A stretch of 64,000 bases of DNA from Pelagibacteraceae bacterium (GCA_002718135.1 PBDN01000010.1:4152-68151); one strand, 5' to 3'; positions 8,718 to 19,330 are shown, counted from the stretch's first letter. The notes: generated from the sequence alone by a model not told the origin. Numbers and translations are program-made.

Positions 8718-9168
8718 AAAAGTTTTAAATAAATTAATTAAATTAAATATATCAGTATCAGTTGCGGAATCTTGCACTGGGGGACTGTTAGCATATAGTT
8801 TTACAAAAAATAAAAATGCTTCTAAAATATTTAAGGGTGGCTACATTAGTTATTCTAATGAATTTAAAGTAAACGATTTAGGTGTTAAAAAAACAACTCT
8901 AAAGAAATATGGCGCAGTAAGTAAAGAAACAGCCAAAGAAATGGTTAAAAATTTATATTTAAAAAACAAAACAAATATTTGTATATCCACAACTGGTATA
9001 GCTGGTCCTAAAGGTGGTACAAAAAATAAACCAATAGGGTTAGTGTATATAGGTATATTTTTAAATTCTAAAATTCTAGTAATTAAAAAAAAATTTATTG
9101 GTACTAGAATTCAAATACAAACAAAGTGTATAAATTTTATATTTAAATATTTAGATAATTCAATCTAA
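8704..9168 (+). CDS. pncC: Nicotinamide-nucleotide amidase, CinA C-terminal domain protein
   Basis: This 154-residue stand-alone CinA C-terminal domain deamidates nicotinamide mononucleotide in the pyridine nucleotide salvage cycle. The signature VAESCTGG (20-27) and the TGIAGPKGG loop (about 98-106) are clear. The N-terminal CinA (MoaB-like) domain is absent, as is common in alphaproteobacteria. It is the last gene of the plus-strand trio. Its final 9 bases overlap the 3' end of the convergent COQ10-like gene, leaving no room for a separate terminator. Confidence 0.9.
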   Translation: MHLYKKVLNKLIKLNISVSVAESCTGGLLAYSFTKNKNASKIFKGGYISYSNEFKVNDLGVKKTTLKKYGAVSKETAKEMVKNLYLKNKTNICISTTGIAGPKGGTKNKPIGLVYIGIFLNSKILVIKKKFIGTRIQIQTKCINFIFKYLDNSI

Positions 9169-9597
9169 TATACTATCTGCCCTTGCCTTAAAAGAATTGA
9201 TCATCTTATTTTCAATAAGTGGATAAAAGGTGTCTGCTAATTTTTGATGAAAATAATTTTTAAACTCAAAATTAACATCAAATATAATTTGAGATCTTTT
9301 TTTATTAATCTCTTGAAACTTCCATTTTGTTTTTAAATCTTTCAAGGGACCTTGAATATAGTTAGTTTGAATGGTTAATTTTTCTTTATTAAAAATTACA
9401 TGTGATCCAAATTTATGAACTATAATAAATTTATATTGTACATACATATCAGCAAAAATTTCATTTTTTTTTCTATCATTTATAATTATTCTTTTGCACC
9501 ATGGTATATATTCAGGATATCTTTCAATATCTATTACAATATCAAATAATTTTTTTGCAGAGTGTAAAACAATTTCACTCCTTTGTGATTTTTTCAT
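9160..9597 (-). CDS. COQ10/RatA-type START-domain protein
   Basis: This is a 145-residue member of the polyketide cyclase/START family related to yeast COQ10 and bacterial RatA. The typical N-terminal segment is present, with SEIVLHSAKKLFDIV followed by IERYPEYIPWC. In alphaproteobacteria genes at this place are usually annotated as coenzyme-Q-binding COQ10 homologues, so a role in ubiquinone handling is the likelier reading. The RatA toxin label (ribosome association) is an alternative that cannot be excluded. Its ATG overlaps the lipA stop by one base (TAATG). Confidence 0.8.
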   Translation of the reverse strand: MKKSQRSEIVLHSAKKLFDIVIDIERYPEYIPWCKRIIINDRKKNEIFADMYVQYKFIIVHKFGSHVIFNKEKLTIQTNYIQGPLKDLKTKWKFQEINKKRSQIIFDVNFEFKNYFHQKLADTFYPLIENKMINSFKARADSILD

Positions 9598-10523
9598 TAG
9601 AGGTTTTGAGTTTCTCTATTTTGTTTCATGATTTTAAAATCTTCAGATGCATGATAGCTCGAACGAGTCAGTGGAGAAGAAGATACCATTAAAAACCCTT
9701 TTGCAAATGCCATTTTTCTGTATTCATCAAATTCCTTTGGTGTTATGAATTTTTCTAATTTAGCATGTTTTGGTGTAGGTGGTAAATATTGACCTATAGT
9801 AATAAAATCTACATCCGCTGACCTTAAATCATCCATAACTTGATATAATTCATCTTTAGATTCACCTAAACCTACCATTAATCCTGATTTTGTAAAAATA
9901 TTAGGATTAATTTTTTTTATGTCAGCTAAAAGTTTTAAACTAACAAAATATCTGGATCCAGGTCTTATACTTAAGTACAACCTGGGAACAGTTTCAAGAT
10001 TATGATTAAAAACATCTGGTAAATCATTAGATAGGATATCCAATGCCTCTGGCTTTTTATGAAAATCAGGTGTCAAAATCTCTATAGTACATTGAGGGTT
10101 TAAATTTCTTATGTATCTTATAACTTTTGTAAAATGAGCTGCTCCACCATCTTTTAAATCATCCCTGTCAACACTTGTTACAACAACATGTTGGAGTCCT
10201 AACTCTGATACAGCTTCAGCTATTTTTTTAGGTTCATCTGTATCAATAAAACCGGGCTTACCTGTCTTTATATTGCAAAATGCACATGCTCTCGTACAAA
10301 TATCTCCAAGTATCATAAATGTTGCATGTTTTTTTTGCCAACATTCAGAAATATTAGGGCATGATGCCTCTTCACAAACAGTAATTATTTTTTTATTTTT
10401 TAAAATTTTGTTTGTTGATTTAAAAAATTTTGAAGTTGGGGCCTTTACTCTAATCCAAGGTGGTTTTTTAAGTATTGGATTTGAAATTTTATTAATTTTT
10501 TCAGGATGTCTAATTTCTGTCAT
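9597..10523 (-). CDS. lipA: Lipoyl synthase
   Basis: This radical-SAM enzyme inserts two sulfurs into octanoyl groups on lipoyl domains, here serving the pyruvate dehydrogenase encoded just upstream. The auxiliary cluster cysteines are C50, C55 and C61 ([13 protein letters not shown]). The radical-SAM cluster is CTRACAFC with C76, C80 and C83. The C-terminal RSSYHA supplies the serine ligand of the auxiliary cluster. Length 308 is normal. It lies 1 base after pdhC; in many relatives lpd separates them. Confidence 0.97.
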   Translation of the reverse strand: MTEIRHPEKINKISNPILKKPPWIRVKAPTSKFFKSTNKILKNKKIITVCEEASCPNISECWQKKHATFMILGDICTRACAFCNIKTGKPGFIDTDEPKKIAEAVSELGLQHVVVTSVDRDDLKDGGAAHFTKVIRYIRNLNPQCTIEILTPDFHKKPEALDILSNDLPDVFNHNLETVPRLYLSIRPGSRYFVSLKLLADIKKINPNIFTKSGLMVGLGESKDELYQVMDDLRSADVDFITIGQYLPPTPKHAKLEKFITPKEFDEYRKMAFAKGFLMVSSSPLTRSSYHASEDFKIMKQNRETQNL

Positions 10524-10524
10524 T

Positions 10525-11748
10525 CTAAATAACTTTCATATCTCTACTTTTTATCCAAATTTCAAATGGATTTTCAATAATTTCACTAAAATCTTTTAAT
10601 AATTTTCCAGCAACTGCTCCATCTAAAACTCTATGATCAGCAGATAAAGTACATTTAAGTGTATTGCCTACTTTGATTTCATTATTTACTACAATTGGTT
10701 TTTTAACAATATTACCAACAGCTAAAATTGAAGCTTGTGGAGGGTTAATTATTGCCGCAAATTCATTTATACCATACATACCTAGATTTGACACAGTTAT
10801 GGATCCCCCAGTATATTGCTGAGGAGATAATAAGTTTTTTTTTGCTAAATTTGCCAAATTTCTAATTTCATCTGATATCTGATTAAGTCCTTTAGAATTT
10901 ACCTTTTTTATAATTGGAGTAATAAGACCATCATCAATAGCAACGGCTACAGATACATCTATATTAATTAGTTTATAAATTTTTTCATTTTGCCAATAAA
11001 CATTAGTATTAGGGTTCTTTTCAATAGCAATTCCCACAGCCTTAACTATTAGATCATTAAATGAAATTTTTATTGTATTATTCTCATTAATTTTGTCTCT
11101 TAACTGAATTAATTTATCAACTTTTGATTCGATAGTAAGATAAAAATGAGGAATTTTTTGTTTTGCTTCTAAAGTACGTTTGGCAATAACTTTACGAATT
11201 GAGCTTGGAACAATATGATCTCCTTCAATTGATAAATTTTCAGAATTATGATTTGCCCTAACTGACTCCAGATCTCTTTTTATAATACGCCCTGCTGGAC
11301 CACTTCCTTTAAATTTATTGAGATCGAGGTTTTTTTCTTTTGCAATTTTTTTAACTATATTCGAAGCTTTAAATCTTTTAAAATTTGCATCTACCGCTTC
11401 ATTAATCTTATCCTTTTCTTTTTTATCAGGGTAGTCACTCGTTTTTAATAATTCTACCTCATTTTTTTCCTCAATTTTTTTAGATAAGTTTTCTATAGTG
11501 TCATTTTTAGTTCCATCAATTATTGCTATAACACTATTAACTGGTACTTGTGTGCCATGTTTATTTTTTAAAATATGAGTAATTTTTCCCTCATCAACAG
11601 ATTCAACTTCCATAGTAGCTTTGTCAGTTTCTATTTCAGCAATTACATCTCCAGCTTTAACTTGATCACCAACTTTGACTAACCATTTGTTAATTATACC
11701 TTCAGTCATTGTTGGCGATAAAGCCGGCATTAAAATTTTTGAGGACAT
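10525..11748 (-). CDS. pdhC: Pyruvate dehydrogenase E2, dihydrolipoamide acetyltransferase
   Basis: This core subunit of the PDH complex transfers acetyl groups from lipoate to CoA. It has one lipoyl domain (1 to about 80) with lipoyl lysine K43 in [12 protein letters not shown] peripheral-subunit-binding domain follows at about 128-165, ending in [12 protein letters not shown]. The catalytic domain carries SADHRVLDG with H372 and D376. Length is 407. It follows pdhB by 3 bases. The E3 subunit gene is not adjacent here. Confidence 0.96.
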   Translation of the reverse strand: MSSKILMPALSPTMTEGIINKWLVKVGDQVKAGDVIAEIETDKATMEVESVDEGKITHILKNKHGTQVPVNSVIAIIDGTKNDTIENLSKKIEEKNEVELLKTSDYPDKKEKDKINEAVDANFKRFKASNIVKKIAKEKNLDLNKFKGSGPAGRIIKRDLESVRANHNSENLSIEGDHIVPSSIRKVIAKRTLEAKQKIPHFYLTIESKVDKLIQLRDKINENNTIKISFNDLIVKAVGIAIEKNPNTNVYWQNEKIYKLINIDVSVAVAIDDGLITPIIKKVNSKGLNQISDEIRNLANLAKKNLLSPQQYTGGSITVSNLGMYGINEFAAIINPPQASILAVGNIVKKPIVVNNEIKVGNTLKCTLSADHRVLDGAVAGKLLKDFSEIIENPFEIWIKSRDMKVI

Positions 11749-11751
11749 AAA

Positions 11752-13095
11752 CTATATATAATTGATTTCTTTTACTGCTTTTACAATATCATCTATTTGA
11801 GGTAGGTATAGCTTTTCTAACTCACTAGAATAAGGCATTGGTACATCAGCACTATTAACTTTAGTTATTGGGGCATCCAAATAGTCAAAAGCATTTTTTT
11901 GGATTAAGTTAACAATCTCAGATCCAACACTAGCAAATGGCCATGATTCTTCAACTGTAACAATTCTATTAGTTTTTTTTACAGAGTTAATTATAGTTTT
12001 GGAGTCAATTGGTCTTAAGGATTGGAGATCTATTACTTCTACATCTAAGTTAAATTGATTTTTCAAAATTTTTGCAGCCTCAAGAGATTTTTGAAGCATG
12101 ATGGAATAAGTTACAATAGTCGTATCCGAACCCTCTTTTGCAATATTTGCTTTACCAAATGGAATTGTAAAATCACTACTTGACGAAATTTCTCCTTTTA
12201 AGCCATAAAGGATTTCATTTTCAAGAAATATAACTGGATTTGGATCCCTTATTGCAGAGCGTAGCAATCCTTTTGCATTTAAAGGTGTTGAAGGAGTAAC
12301 AACTTTTAATCCAGGCACATGAGAATACCATGAAGAAAAATCTTGGCTATGCTGAGCTGCAACTTGAGCCGCAGCTCCGTTTGGACCTCTAAAAACAATA
12401 GGGCAATTAATTTGCCCTCCAGACATATACAAAGTTTTAGCAGCGGAGTTGATAATTTGATCTATTGCCTGCATTGAAAAATTAAAAGTCATAAATTCAA
12501 CAATAGGGATTAACCCTTTAAATGCAGCGCCAACAGCAAGTCCTGTAAAGCCTTGCTCAGATATTGGCGTATCAATAACTCTTTTTTCACCAAATTCTTC
12601 AAGCAAACCTTGTGTAACTTTATAAGCTCCCTGATATTCAGCAACTTCTTCACCTAAAACAAATACTTTTCTATCTTTTCTCATTTCTTCAGCAATTGTA
12701 TCTCTTATTGCTTGTCTCATGGTAATTTTTTCATTTTCTATATTTTTGTTTTTTTGTTCTTTATCATTATTATTTTTAAAAACTTTTATATCTTGTTTAT
12801 TTAAATTTTTTGATTGATTAGCTTCATGATCTTTTTTTTCAATTTCACTAATTTTTTGATTTGAAATTAAGGCTATTGGTTTGTTAACAGGAATATTATT
12901 ATCACCCTCTTTATATAATAATTTTTCTACATAACCTTCATCTACAGCTTCAACTTCCATTGTAGCTTTGTCAGTTTCTATCTCAGCTATGACTTCACCG
13001 GCTTTAACTTCTTGACCTTCACGCACTAACCATTTTGTTAAATTACCCTCCGTCATAGTCGGAGATAATGCAGGCATTAAAATTTCAATAGTCAT
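11752..13095 (-). CDS. pdhB: Pyruvate dehydrogenase E1 beta with N-terminal lipoyl domain
   Basis: This is the beta subunit of the heterotetrameric E1 decarboxylase. Residues 1-80 form a complete lipoyl domain with K43 in the same [10 protein letters not shown] context as E2. A charged linker rich in Lys/Asn/Glu covers about 85-118, and the transketolase-like E1 beta domain (about 120-447) includes [17 protein letters not shown] lipoyl domain on E1 beta is a known alphaproteobacterial arrangement. It overlaps the pdhA stop by one base (TAATG), so the alpha and beta subunits are probably translationally coupled. Confidence 0.95.
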   Translation of the reverse strand: MTIEILMPALSPTMTEGNLTKWLVREGQEVKAGEVIAEIETDKATMEVEAVDEGYVEKLLYKEGDNNIPVNKPIALISNQKISEIEKKDHEANQSKNLNKQDIKVFKNNNDKEQKNKNIENEKITMRQAIRDTIAEEMRKDRKVFVLGEEVAEYQGAYKVTQGLLEEFGEKRVIDTPISEQGFTGLAVGAAFKGLIPIVEFMTFNFSMQAIDQIINSAAKTLYMSGGQINCPIVFRGPNGAAAQVAAQHSQDFSSWYSHVPGLKVVTPSTPLNAKGLLRSAIRDPNPVIFLENEILYGLKGEISSSSDFTIPFGKANIAKEGSDTTIVTYSIMLQKSLEAAKILKNQFNLDVEVIDLQSLRPIDSKTIINSVKKTNRIVTVEESWPFASVGSEIVNLIQKNAFDYLDAPITKVNSADVPMPYSSELEKLYLPQIDDIVKAVKEINYI

Positions 13096-14054
13096 TATAA
13101 ATATACATCTGTAAATAATTCTTCTTTAGCTGGAAATTTACTTTCTAGAGCATAAGTTACCGCAGATTTTACCTCTTTAATTATTTCATTATTTATTTTT
13201 TCCATTTCGTTTTTTGATGCAAACTTTTTTTTAATTATTTGTTTTTTTACAATTTCAATAGGATCAGAATTTTTATATTCCTCAAGTTCAGATTTAGTTC
13301 TATATTTTGCTGGATCAGACATTGAATGACCTCTGTATCTATAAGTTTGAACTTCTAAAATATAAGGTCCTTTTCCTGATCTTACATATTTAGCGGCTTT
13401 TTCAGCAGACTTAATAATAGAAAAAACATTCATTCCATCAACTACCTCACCCTTAATTCCAAAAGCTTCTCCCCTTTTATATAAATCTGTTCCAGCCGCT
13501 GCTCTATTAACAGCTGTACCCATTCCATACTTATTGTTTTCAATAATATATAAAACAGGTAATTTCCATAATGAAGCTAAATTGAAAGATTCAAATACTT
13601 GTCCATTATTCATAGCACCATCCCCAATATACGTTCTACAAATATTTTTTTCATTATTATATTTATGAGTAAAAGCAATACCTGTACCTATTGGAACTTG
13701 AGCACCAACTATTCCATGACCACCGTAAAAATTATTTTTTTTAGAAAACATATGCATAGATCCACCTTTACCTGATGAATAACCAGAATTTCTTCCTGTC
13801 AGTTCTGCCATTATTCTATCAAGCTTTAAACCTCTAGCAATCATATGACCATGGTCTCTATATGTTGTCACCACTGAATCATTTTTGTTAATAGTCATCA
13901 ATACACCAACAACGACCGCTTCTTGACCAATATATAAATGACAAAAACCTCCAATATGCCCCATACCATATAACTGCGCTGCTCTTTCTTCAAATCTTCT
14001 AATTTTGAGCATATATTTATAAATTTTTAAATAATCTTTTTTTATCAGTTTCAT
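13095..14054 (-). CDS. pdhA: Pyruvate dehydrogenase E1 alpha
   Basis: This thiamine-diphosphate-binding alpha subunit oxidatively decarboxylates pyruvate. The ThDP/Mg motif runs from GDGAMNNGQ (about 142) to [22 protein letters not shown] matches the conserved phosphorylation-loop region of this family, although no kinase gene is seen. Length 319 is on the short side of normal, with a compact N terminus. It is first of the pdhA-pdhB-pdhC-lipA group. A 39-base gap separates it from ftsB upstream, so a weak internal promoter is possible. Confidence 0.96.
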   Translation of the reverse strand: MKLIKKDYLKIYKYMLKIRRFEERAAQLYGMGHIGGFCHLYIGQEAVVVGVLMTINKNDSVVTTYRDHGHMIARGLKLDRIMAELTGRNSGYSSGKGGSMHMFSKKNNFYGGHGIVGAQVPIGTGIAFTHKYNNEKNICRTYIGDGAMNNGQVFESFNLASLWKLPVLYIIENNKYGMGTAVNRAAAGTDLYKRGEAFGIKGEVVDGMNVFSIIKSAEKAAKYVRSGKGPYILEVQTYRYRGHSMSDPAKYRTKSELEEYKNSDPIEIVKKQIIKKKFASKNEMEKINNEIIKEVKSAVTYALESKFPAKEELFTDVYL

Positions 14055-14093
14055 TTTAAAAATATTGTTAAAACAATTAATATATAATTATAA

Positions 14094-14405
14094 TTAATCA
14101 ATAATGACAACAATTTCATTATCTTTTAAAAAACCATTATTTTTTCTAAGTTTTTCATCAAGATAATCTAAATCTATTGTATTGGGTTGTAATCTTTTTA
14201 TTCTATCTAAATAGTATTCATTTTCTTTTTTCAATATATCTAGTTCTTTTTTATACGCTATATTTTGATTTTTTAATTTAAAATATTTAATTAGACCTTT
14301 TTGGCCATTAATCAAAAAATAAGCCAAGTATATGAATAAAAAAAAAGATAAAATATAGGAAATAAATAAATAAAGCTTATTTTTTATTGCTAGGGACTTA
14401 TTCAT
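14094..14405 (-). CDS. ftsB: Septum formation initiator family protein (FtsB/DivIC-like)
   Basis: This small 103-residue bitopic membrane protein has a single hydrophobic segment at about 11-33. A predicted coiled coil follows at about 40-72 (KNQNIAYKKELDILKKENE), with a short C-terminal tail ending in EIVVIID. This matches the FtsB/DivIC family of divisome scaffolds that join FtsL and FtsQ. Identification leans on topology plus its conserved place between eno and pdhA in alphaproteobacteria, because the family is poorly conserved in sequence. Confidence 0.78.
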   Translation of the reverse strand: MNKSLAIKNKLYLFISYILSFFLFIYLAYFLINGQKGLIKYFKLKNQNIAYKKELDILKKENEYYLDRIKRLQPNTIDLDYLDEKLRKNNGFLKDNEIVVIID

Positions 14406-14447
14406 AAATTAATTTTTAAATTATAAAGCAAAATTAAGACGATAATG

Positions 14448-15725
14448 TCAATTATTTCTTAATTTATGGCCAGCAAATATAGAATTATCTGATAGATGTT
14501 CTTCAATTCTAAGCAACTGATTATATTTTGAAATTCTATCGGTTCTAGACAATGATCCAGTTTTAATTTGACCTGCAGAAATTCCAACTGAAAGATCGGC
14601 AATTGTTGTATCTTCAGTTTCACCAGATCTATGAGATATTATGGTTGTAAAATTATTATCTTTTGCAAGTTTTATTGCATTGATAGTTTCTGATAAAGTA
14701 CCAATTTGATTAAGTTTTATTAATATTGAATTTGCAGATTTCTCTTCAATGCCTTTCTGCAATCTATTAATATTTGTTACAAATAAATCATCACCAACTA
14801 ATTGAATTTTTTTACCTAGTTCATATGTTAAGTTTGCCCAACCTTCCCAGTCATCTTCAGCCATGCCATCTTCAACAGAAAATATTGGATATGAATTTGT
14901 TAAATTTTTTATATATTCAATCATTTCATCTGAGTTCATTTTTTTATTTTCACTCTTCATATGATATAGACCATTTTTATAAAATTCTGTTGAAGCTATA
15001 TCAAGAGAAAGCAAAATATCATTTCCAATTTTTAGCCCAGTTTTTTCAACAGATTGAATTATAATTTCAATAATTTCATTTGCATAATTAATATTAGGCG
15101 CAAAACCCCCTTCATCACCTACATTAGTATTTAAATTTTTTGATTTTAATATTGATTTTAAGGAATGAAATATTTCACAACCATATCTTAGAGAGTCAGC
15201 AAAATTTGAAGCACCAACAGGAACAATCATAAATTCTTGTATATCAACATTATTATCTGCATGAGATCCCCCATTAACAACATTCATCATAGGAACTGGT
15301 AAAATAAAATTTTGATCTTTAGATATAAAGGAATAAAATGTTTTACTTTCTAACAAAGCTAAACCTTTTGCAAAGGCTAAACTCAAAGCTAAAGTTGTAT
15401 TTGCTCCAAGCTTAGATTTATTTTCTGTTCCATCTTCATGTATTAAGAAGTTATCTAATTTATCAATTGAATCAAAGTTTTTATTTATCAATTTTGGTTT
15501 TAAAATTTCATTAATATTTTTTACAGCTTTTAATACACCTTTGCCGTTATATCTTTTAATATCTTTATCTCTTAATTCCAATGCCTCATGAATACCTGTA
15601 GAGGCACCACTTGGAACTGAGGCTCTCCCAATCCATTTATTTTCAAGAACAACATCACATTCTACAGTAGGATTACCTCTGCTATCAAGTATTTCCCTAC
15701 CTGTAATATCAGTTATAATGGCCAT
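14448..15725 (-). CDS. eno: Enolase
   Basis: This glycolytic/gluconeogenic enzyme interconverts 2-phosphoglycerate and phosphoenolpyruvate. At 425 residues it has all the family landmarks: ITGREILDSRGNPT at the N terminus, SGASTG at about 40-45, the metal-site region GDDLFVTN near 315, and SHRSGETED near 370. The start ATG at 15725 gives the standard N terminus. It lies 12 bases downstream of kdsA, which uses its product PEP. Confidence 0.98.
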   Translation of the reverse strand: MAIITDITGREILDSRGNPTVECDVVLENKWIGRASVPSGASTGIHEALELRDKDIKRYNGKGVLKAVKNINEILKPKLINKNFDSIDKLDNFLIHEDGTENKSKLGANTTLALSLAFAKGLALLESKTFYSFISKDQNFILPVPMMNVVNGGSHADNNVDIQEFMIVPVGASNFADSLRYGCEIFHSLKSILKSKNLNTNVGDEGGFAPNINYANEIIEIIIQSVEKTGLKIGNDILLSLDIASTEFYKNGLYHMKSENKKMNSDEMIEYIKNLTNSYPIFSVEDGMAEDDWEGWANLTYELGKKIQLVGDDLFVTNINRLQKGIEEKSANSILIKLNQIGTLSETINAIKLAKDNNFTTIISHRSGETEDTTIADLSVGISAGQIKTGSLSRTDRISKYNQLLRIEEHLSDNSIFAGHKLRNN

Positions 15726-15737
15726 CTAATTTTTTGA

Positions 15738-16562
15738 TTATGATTTAACAATTTTATCTATCTCAATTAATTTTATTAATAAATCTTTTAAATCATTTAT
15801 ATTAAGCATATTAGGTCCATCACTTGGAGCATTATCAGGATCATCATGAGTTTCTATAAAAAGTCCTGCGACACCTATAGATATTGAAGCTTTTGCCAAT
15901 GATGAAACAAACTCTCTTTTTCCTCCACTGGCGTGACCTAACCCACCAGGTTCTTGTACAGAATGTGTTGCGTCAAAAACAACGGGGTAGAGAAATTTTT
16001 TCATAATATCTATAGATCTAAAATCACTAACTAAATTATTATAACCAAATGATGTTCCTCTTTCAGTTATTATTATTTTATCATTCGTAGTTGATTCAAT
16101 TTTAGTAAATATATTTTTTACATCATGAGGTGATAAAAATTGACCTTTTTTAACATTAATTATTTTTTTTGTATTTCCCGCCGCTAATAATAAGTCAGTT
16201 TGTCGGCACAAAAAAGCTGGTATTTGTATAATGTTTATGCAGTCCTCATTTGCAAGTTGAATACATTGATTTTCATTATGAACATCTGTTATTATAGGGC
16301 ATCCAAAATTTTTCTTTATTTTATTAAAAATATTTATAGCATTTTTTATATTTACACCTCTATGACTTTTAATACTAGAACGATTAGCTTTATCAAAGCT
16401 TGATTTAAATATAAAATTTAAGTTTAAAGAATTACAAATACTGTATAACTTTTCTGCAATTAACATACAGTGCTTCTCATTTTCAATTACACATGGACCG
16501 GCAATTAAAACAAAAGGCAAGTTGTTAGCCATCTTTATATTTTCTATATCAATTCTTTTCAT
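15738..16562 (-). CDS. kdsA: 3-deoxy-8-phosphooctulonate (Kdo-8-P) synthase
   Basis: This enzyme condenses phosphoenolpyruvate with arabinose 5-phosphate to give Kdo 8-phosphate for the lipopolysaccharide inner core. LIAGPCVIE (about 19-27), [12 protein letters not shown] and [12 protein letters not shown] mark the family. The ATG at 16562 gives 274 residues with the usual N terminus ([10 protein letters not shown]); a GTG four codons upstream is possible but less likely. It overlaps pyrG by 14 bases. The pyrG-kdsA-eno order is widely conserved. Together with the lpx genes further along it shows that the organism makes LPS. Confidence 0.96.
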   Translation of the reverse strand: MKRIDIENIKMANNLPFVLIAGPCVIENEKHCMLIAEKLYSICNSLNLNFIFKSSFDKANRSSIKSHRGVNIKNAINIFNKIKKNFGCPIITDVHNENQCIQLANEDCINIIQIPAFLCRQTDLLLAAGNTKKIINVKKGQFLSPHDVKNIFTKIESTTNDKIIITERGTSFGYNNLVSDFRSIDIMKKFLYPVVFDATHSVQEPGGLGHASGGKREFVSSLAKASISIGVAGLFIETHDDPDNAPSDGPNMLNINDLKDLLIKLIEIDKIVKS

Positions 16563-18174
16563 TTTTAATTGCACAATGTTTTATAAAAGAAATAAATAGT
16601 GGATGTGGTTGCTGAGGTCTAGACTTTAGTTCAGGATGAAACTGAACTCCTATAAACCAAAGATGATTCTTACTTTCTAAAACTTCTGGTAAAATTTTAT
16701 CTGGTGACATACCTGAAAACTCAAATCCTTTATTTAAAAACTTTTTAATATACTTATTATTTACTTCATATCTATGACGATGTCTTTCATCAATTTTACC
16801 TGTCTTATAAATCTTAAAAATTTTAGAGTTTTTTTTCAAAATTGCCCTATAAGAACCTAATCTCATAGTTCCTCCTTTGTCACTTCTTTCACTCCTTTTT
16901 TCAATTTTTTTGTTACTTTGCCACTCAGTCATTAATCCAACTACGGGTATTGCATTTTTATCAAATTCACTCGAATTTGCTTTTTTAATATTTAACAAAT
17001 TTCTTGATATTTCAATAACTGCAAGTTGCATACCGAGACAAATACCAAAAAAAGGAATATCATTTTCTCTTGCATATTTTATAGCTTTAATTTTTCCTTC
17101 TATACCTCTAGAACCAAAACCCCCAGGTATTAAAATTCCATCAGCATTTTTTAAGTGTTTTGAAATTGAATTTTTTGTTATTTCTTCTGCGTTAATCCAT
17201 AATATATTTATTTTTCTATTATTTGCAATTCCTCCATGTACTAAAGCTTCACTTAATGATTTGTAACTATCCTTTAGGTTAGTGTATTTACCTACTATAG
17301 CAATATTGACTTTTTTATTTGAATTATTAATTTTTTTAATTACTTGATTCCAATAATCTAAATTCAATTTGTAATTTTTAGGATTGTATCCCAAATGTTT
17401 TAGTAATGCAGAATCTAAGCCTGCCTTATAATATGCCGTGGGAACCTCATAGATTGTTTTAACATCTAAAGCAGATATTACTGAATTTTTTTTTACATTA
17501 CAAAAAAGTGCAATCTTTTCAATAGACTCTTTGTTAATTTTTTTCTCAGATCTACACATAATTATATCTGGCTGTATCCCAGCATTTAATAGTTCTTTAA
17601 CCGAATGTTGTGTTGGCTTTGTTTTTAATTCACCAGCTGAATTTAAATATGGAACATACGTCATGTGAATTAGAGATGAGGAAATCTTTCTATCATTTCT
17701 AATTTGTCTAATTGCTTCAAGAAAAGGTAGTGATTCAATATCTCCAACTGTTCCACCAATTTCATAAATTATAAAATCTTCATTTTTTAGGTCACTATTA
17801 ATAAATAATTTTATTTCATTGGTTACATGAGGAATTACTTGAATAGTAGCGCCTAGATAAATACCTTTTCTCTCTTTAGACAAAACATTTGAGTAAATTT
17901 TACCAGATGAAATACTATCATTTTTATTAGATGATTGATTTGTAAAACGCTCATAATGACCTAAATCAAGATCAGTTTCAGCCCCATCATCAGTAACAAA
18001 AACTTCTCCATGTTGATATGGGCTCATAGTGCCAGGATCAACATTTAAATATGGATCTAATTTTCTAATTCTGACTTTAAAACTTCTTAATTGCAAAAGT
18101 GAGGCCAAAGATGCTGAGGCAAGCCCTTTACCAAGAGACGAAGCCACTCCACCCGTAATAAAAACAAAATGCAT
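16549..18174 (-). CDS. pyrG: CTP synthase
   Basis: This enzyme makes CTP from UTP using glutamine and ATP. The synthetase domain occupies 1 to about 265, beginning [19 protein letters not shown] with the P-loop, and [11 protein letters not shown] is near 140. The glutamine amidotransferase domain covers about 290-541, with the nucleophile cysteine in GICLGMQ and the histidine/glutamate pair in FHPELKS. Length 541 is standard. It lies 55 bases downstream of secG. That gap contains nothing recognisable beyond a short ACGG/CCGT inverted repeat. Confidence 0.98.
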   Translation of the reverse strand: MHFVFITGGVASSLGKGLASASLASLLQLRSFKVRIRKLDPYLNVDPGTMSPYQHGEVFVTDDGAETDLDLGHYERFTNQSSNKNDSISSGKIYSNVLSKERKGIYLGATIQVIPHVTNEIKLFINSDLKNEDFIIYEIGGTVGDIESLPFLEAIRQIRNDRKISSSLIHMTYVPYLNSAGELKTKPTQHSVKELLNAGIQPDIIMCRSEKKINKESIEKIALFCNVKKNSVISALDVKTIYEVPTAYYKAGLDSALLKHLGYNPKNYKLNLDYWNQVIKKINNSNKKVNIAIVGKYTNLKDSYKSLSEALVHGGIANNRKINILWINAEEITKNSISKHLKNADGILIPGGFGSRGIEGKIKAIKYARENDIPFFGICLGMQLAVIEISRNLLNIKKANSSEFDKNAIPVVGLMTEWQSNKKIEKRSERSDKGGTMRLGSYRAILKKNSKIFKIYKTGKIDERHRHRYEVNNKYIKKFLNKGFEFSGMSPDKILPEVLESKNHLWFIGVQFHPELKSRPQQPHPLFISFIKHCAIKNEKN

Positions 18175-18229
18175 TACGGAATACCGTGATACAGAAATGC
18201 GAGCTCTATATCAAGATAAATATATTTAA

Positions 18230-18535
18230 TTACTCAGGAATTGCGGGTTCTGAATTTAAACTTTCTGATTCATTAACACTTGGTAGAGCCTCCAGAATAT
18301 TTTTATTAGAACCTATAGAAGCTGTAATAGTTAATATAACGCTCATTATCATAAACAAAGTAGCTGTAAGTGCGGTCAATCTTGATAATAAATTAGCAGA
18401 GCCTCTAGCTGACATCATGCCTCCAAGTCCGCCTCCGCCACCTAAGCCTAAACCTTCATTATCTGTCCCTTGCAACAGAATAAATATTACAAGTAAAATT
18501 GCTAGTATTAATTGTATGATAATTAATGTTGTCAT
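18230..18535 (-). CDS. secG: Preprotein translocase subunit SecG
   Basis: This small 101-residue membrane subunit of the SecYEG translocon has two hydrophobic segments, at about 2-21 and 50-72. They flank a glycine-rich loop (GLGLGGGGGLGG) and the family motif of small residues MSARGSANLLSRLTA. The tail is acidic and low in complexity, as in many SecG proteins. The tpiA-secG-pyrG order is conserved in alphaproteobacteria. Confidence 0.95.
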   Translation of the reverse strand: MTTLIIIQLILAILLVIFILLQGTDNEGLGLGGGGGLGGMMSARGSANLLSRLTALTATLFMIMSVILTITASIGSNKNILEALPSVNESESLNSEPAIPE

Positions 18536-18576
18536 TTAATTGACTTATATTTATTAACAGATTTAAATCAAGAAAA

Positions 18577-19305
18577 TTATATAGACATTATTTTATTAAA
18601 ATCATCAATCTTTAATGATGAACCACCTATAAGTCCTCCGTTTACGTTATTAATATTTAAAATTGACTTATAATTTTGAATGTTTAATGAGCCTCCGTAT
18701 AAAATTATAAAATTTTTAAATTTGTCTTCAATTGATCTAATAAAAGTATGTATTGACTCTATTTCATCAACACTTGGGGTTGAGCCACTTCCAATAGCCC
18801 AAATCGGTTCATAAGCTAAAATAGTATTAGTATGATTAGAGTTTTTTGGTAAACCATTAATTATTTGATTCTTTAAAATTTTATTTGTTAAATTAAGTTC
18901 TCTCTCCATCTGAGTTTCACCAATACATAAAATAGGTACAATTTTATTATTAATTAAATTTGAAATTTTAATTTTAATTTTTTCATCAGTTTCATTAAAG
19001 TATTGTCTTCTTTCAGAATGGCCAACTATACAAAATTCTGCCCCAACGTCTTTCAAATTCTTTGTGGAAATTTCTCCAGTGTAAGATCCTTTTTCATACA
19101 TGGACACATCTTGAGCCCCAATATGATATAATTTATTTTTTTTTAAAAAATAGTTTAAATAAACTGATGGAGGACAAATAATTACACAATTTTTATTTTT
19201 AGATTTAATTTCTATTTTAGACAAAAAATCATTTATAAACTTAAAATCTCCATTTAATTTCCAATTAGCAACAAAAAATGAAGAAAATTCGTTTAAATCT
19301 ATCAT
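18577..19305 (-). CDS. tpiA: Triosephosphate isomerase
   Basis: This enzyme interconverts dihydroxyacetone phosphate and glyceraldehyde 3-phosphate. Catalytic landmarks are FVANWKLNGD (lysine), VGHSERRQYF (histidine), AYEPIWAIGSG (glutamate and loop 6) and LYGGSL. The ATG at 19305 gives 242 residues; a GTG at 19317 four codons upstream is possible but falls inside an inverted repeat. It is the first gene of the long minus-strand cluster ending at the COQ10-like gene, and is divergent from the ppiD-trp operon. Confidence 0.96.
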   Translation of the reverse strand: MIDLNEFSSFFVANWKLNGDFKFINDFLSKIEIKSKNKNCVIICPPSVYLNYFLKKNKLYHIGAQDVSMYEKGSYTGEISTKNLKDVGAEFCIVGHSERRQYFNETDEKIKIKISNLINNKIVPILCIGETQMERELNLTNKILKNQIINGLPKNSNHTNTILAYEPIWAIGSGSTPSVDEIESIHTFIRSIEDKFKNFIILYGGSLNIQNYKSILNINNVNGGLIGGSSLKIDDFNKIMSI

Positions 19306-19307
19306 TA

Positions 19308-19330
19308 TTACTTTCACTTATAGAAAGTAA
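19308..19330. repeat. Perfect 8-bp inverted repeat between tpiA and ppiD
   Basis: The arms TTACTTTC (19308-19315) and GAAAGTAA (19323-19330) are perfect inverted copies separated by 7 bases. They lie in the 46-base gap between two divergent start codons. The symmetry and position suit an operator for one or both transcripts. It could also fold as a small hairpin in either leader. Nothing else in this gap was recognised. Confidence 0.5.

Noticed and set aside
16877..17266. 129-codon open frame antisense to pyrG
   Set aside because: It is fully inside a strongly conserved gene with no recognisable motif; a mirror of low-G+C codon use.
18175..18229. Possible small RNA or tRNA between secG and pyrG
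   Set aside because: Only a 4-bp ACGG/CCGT stem is visible; there is no cloverleaf and the gap is too short.
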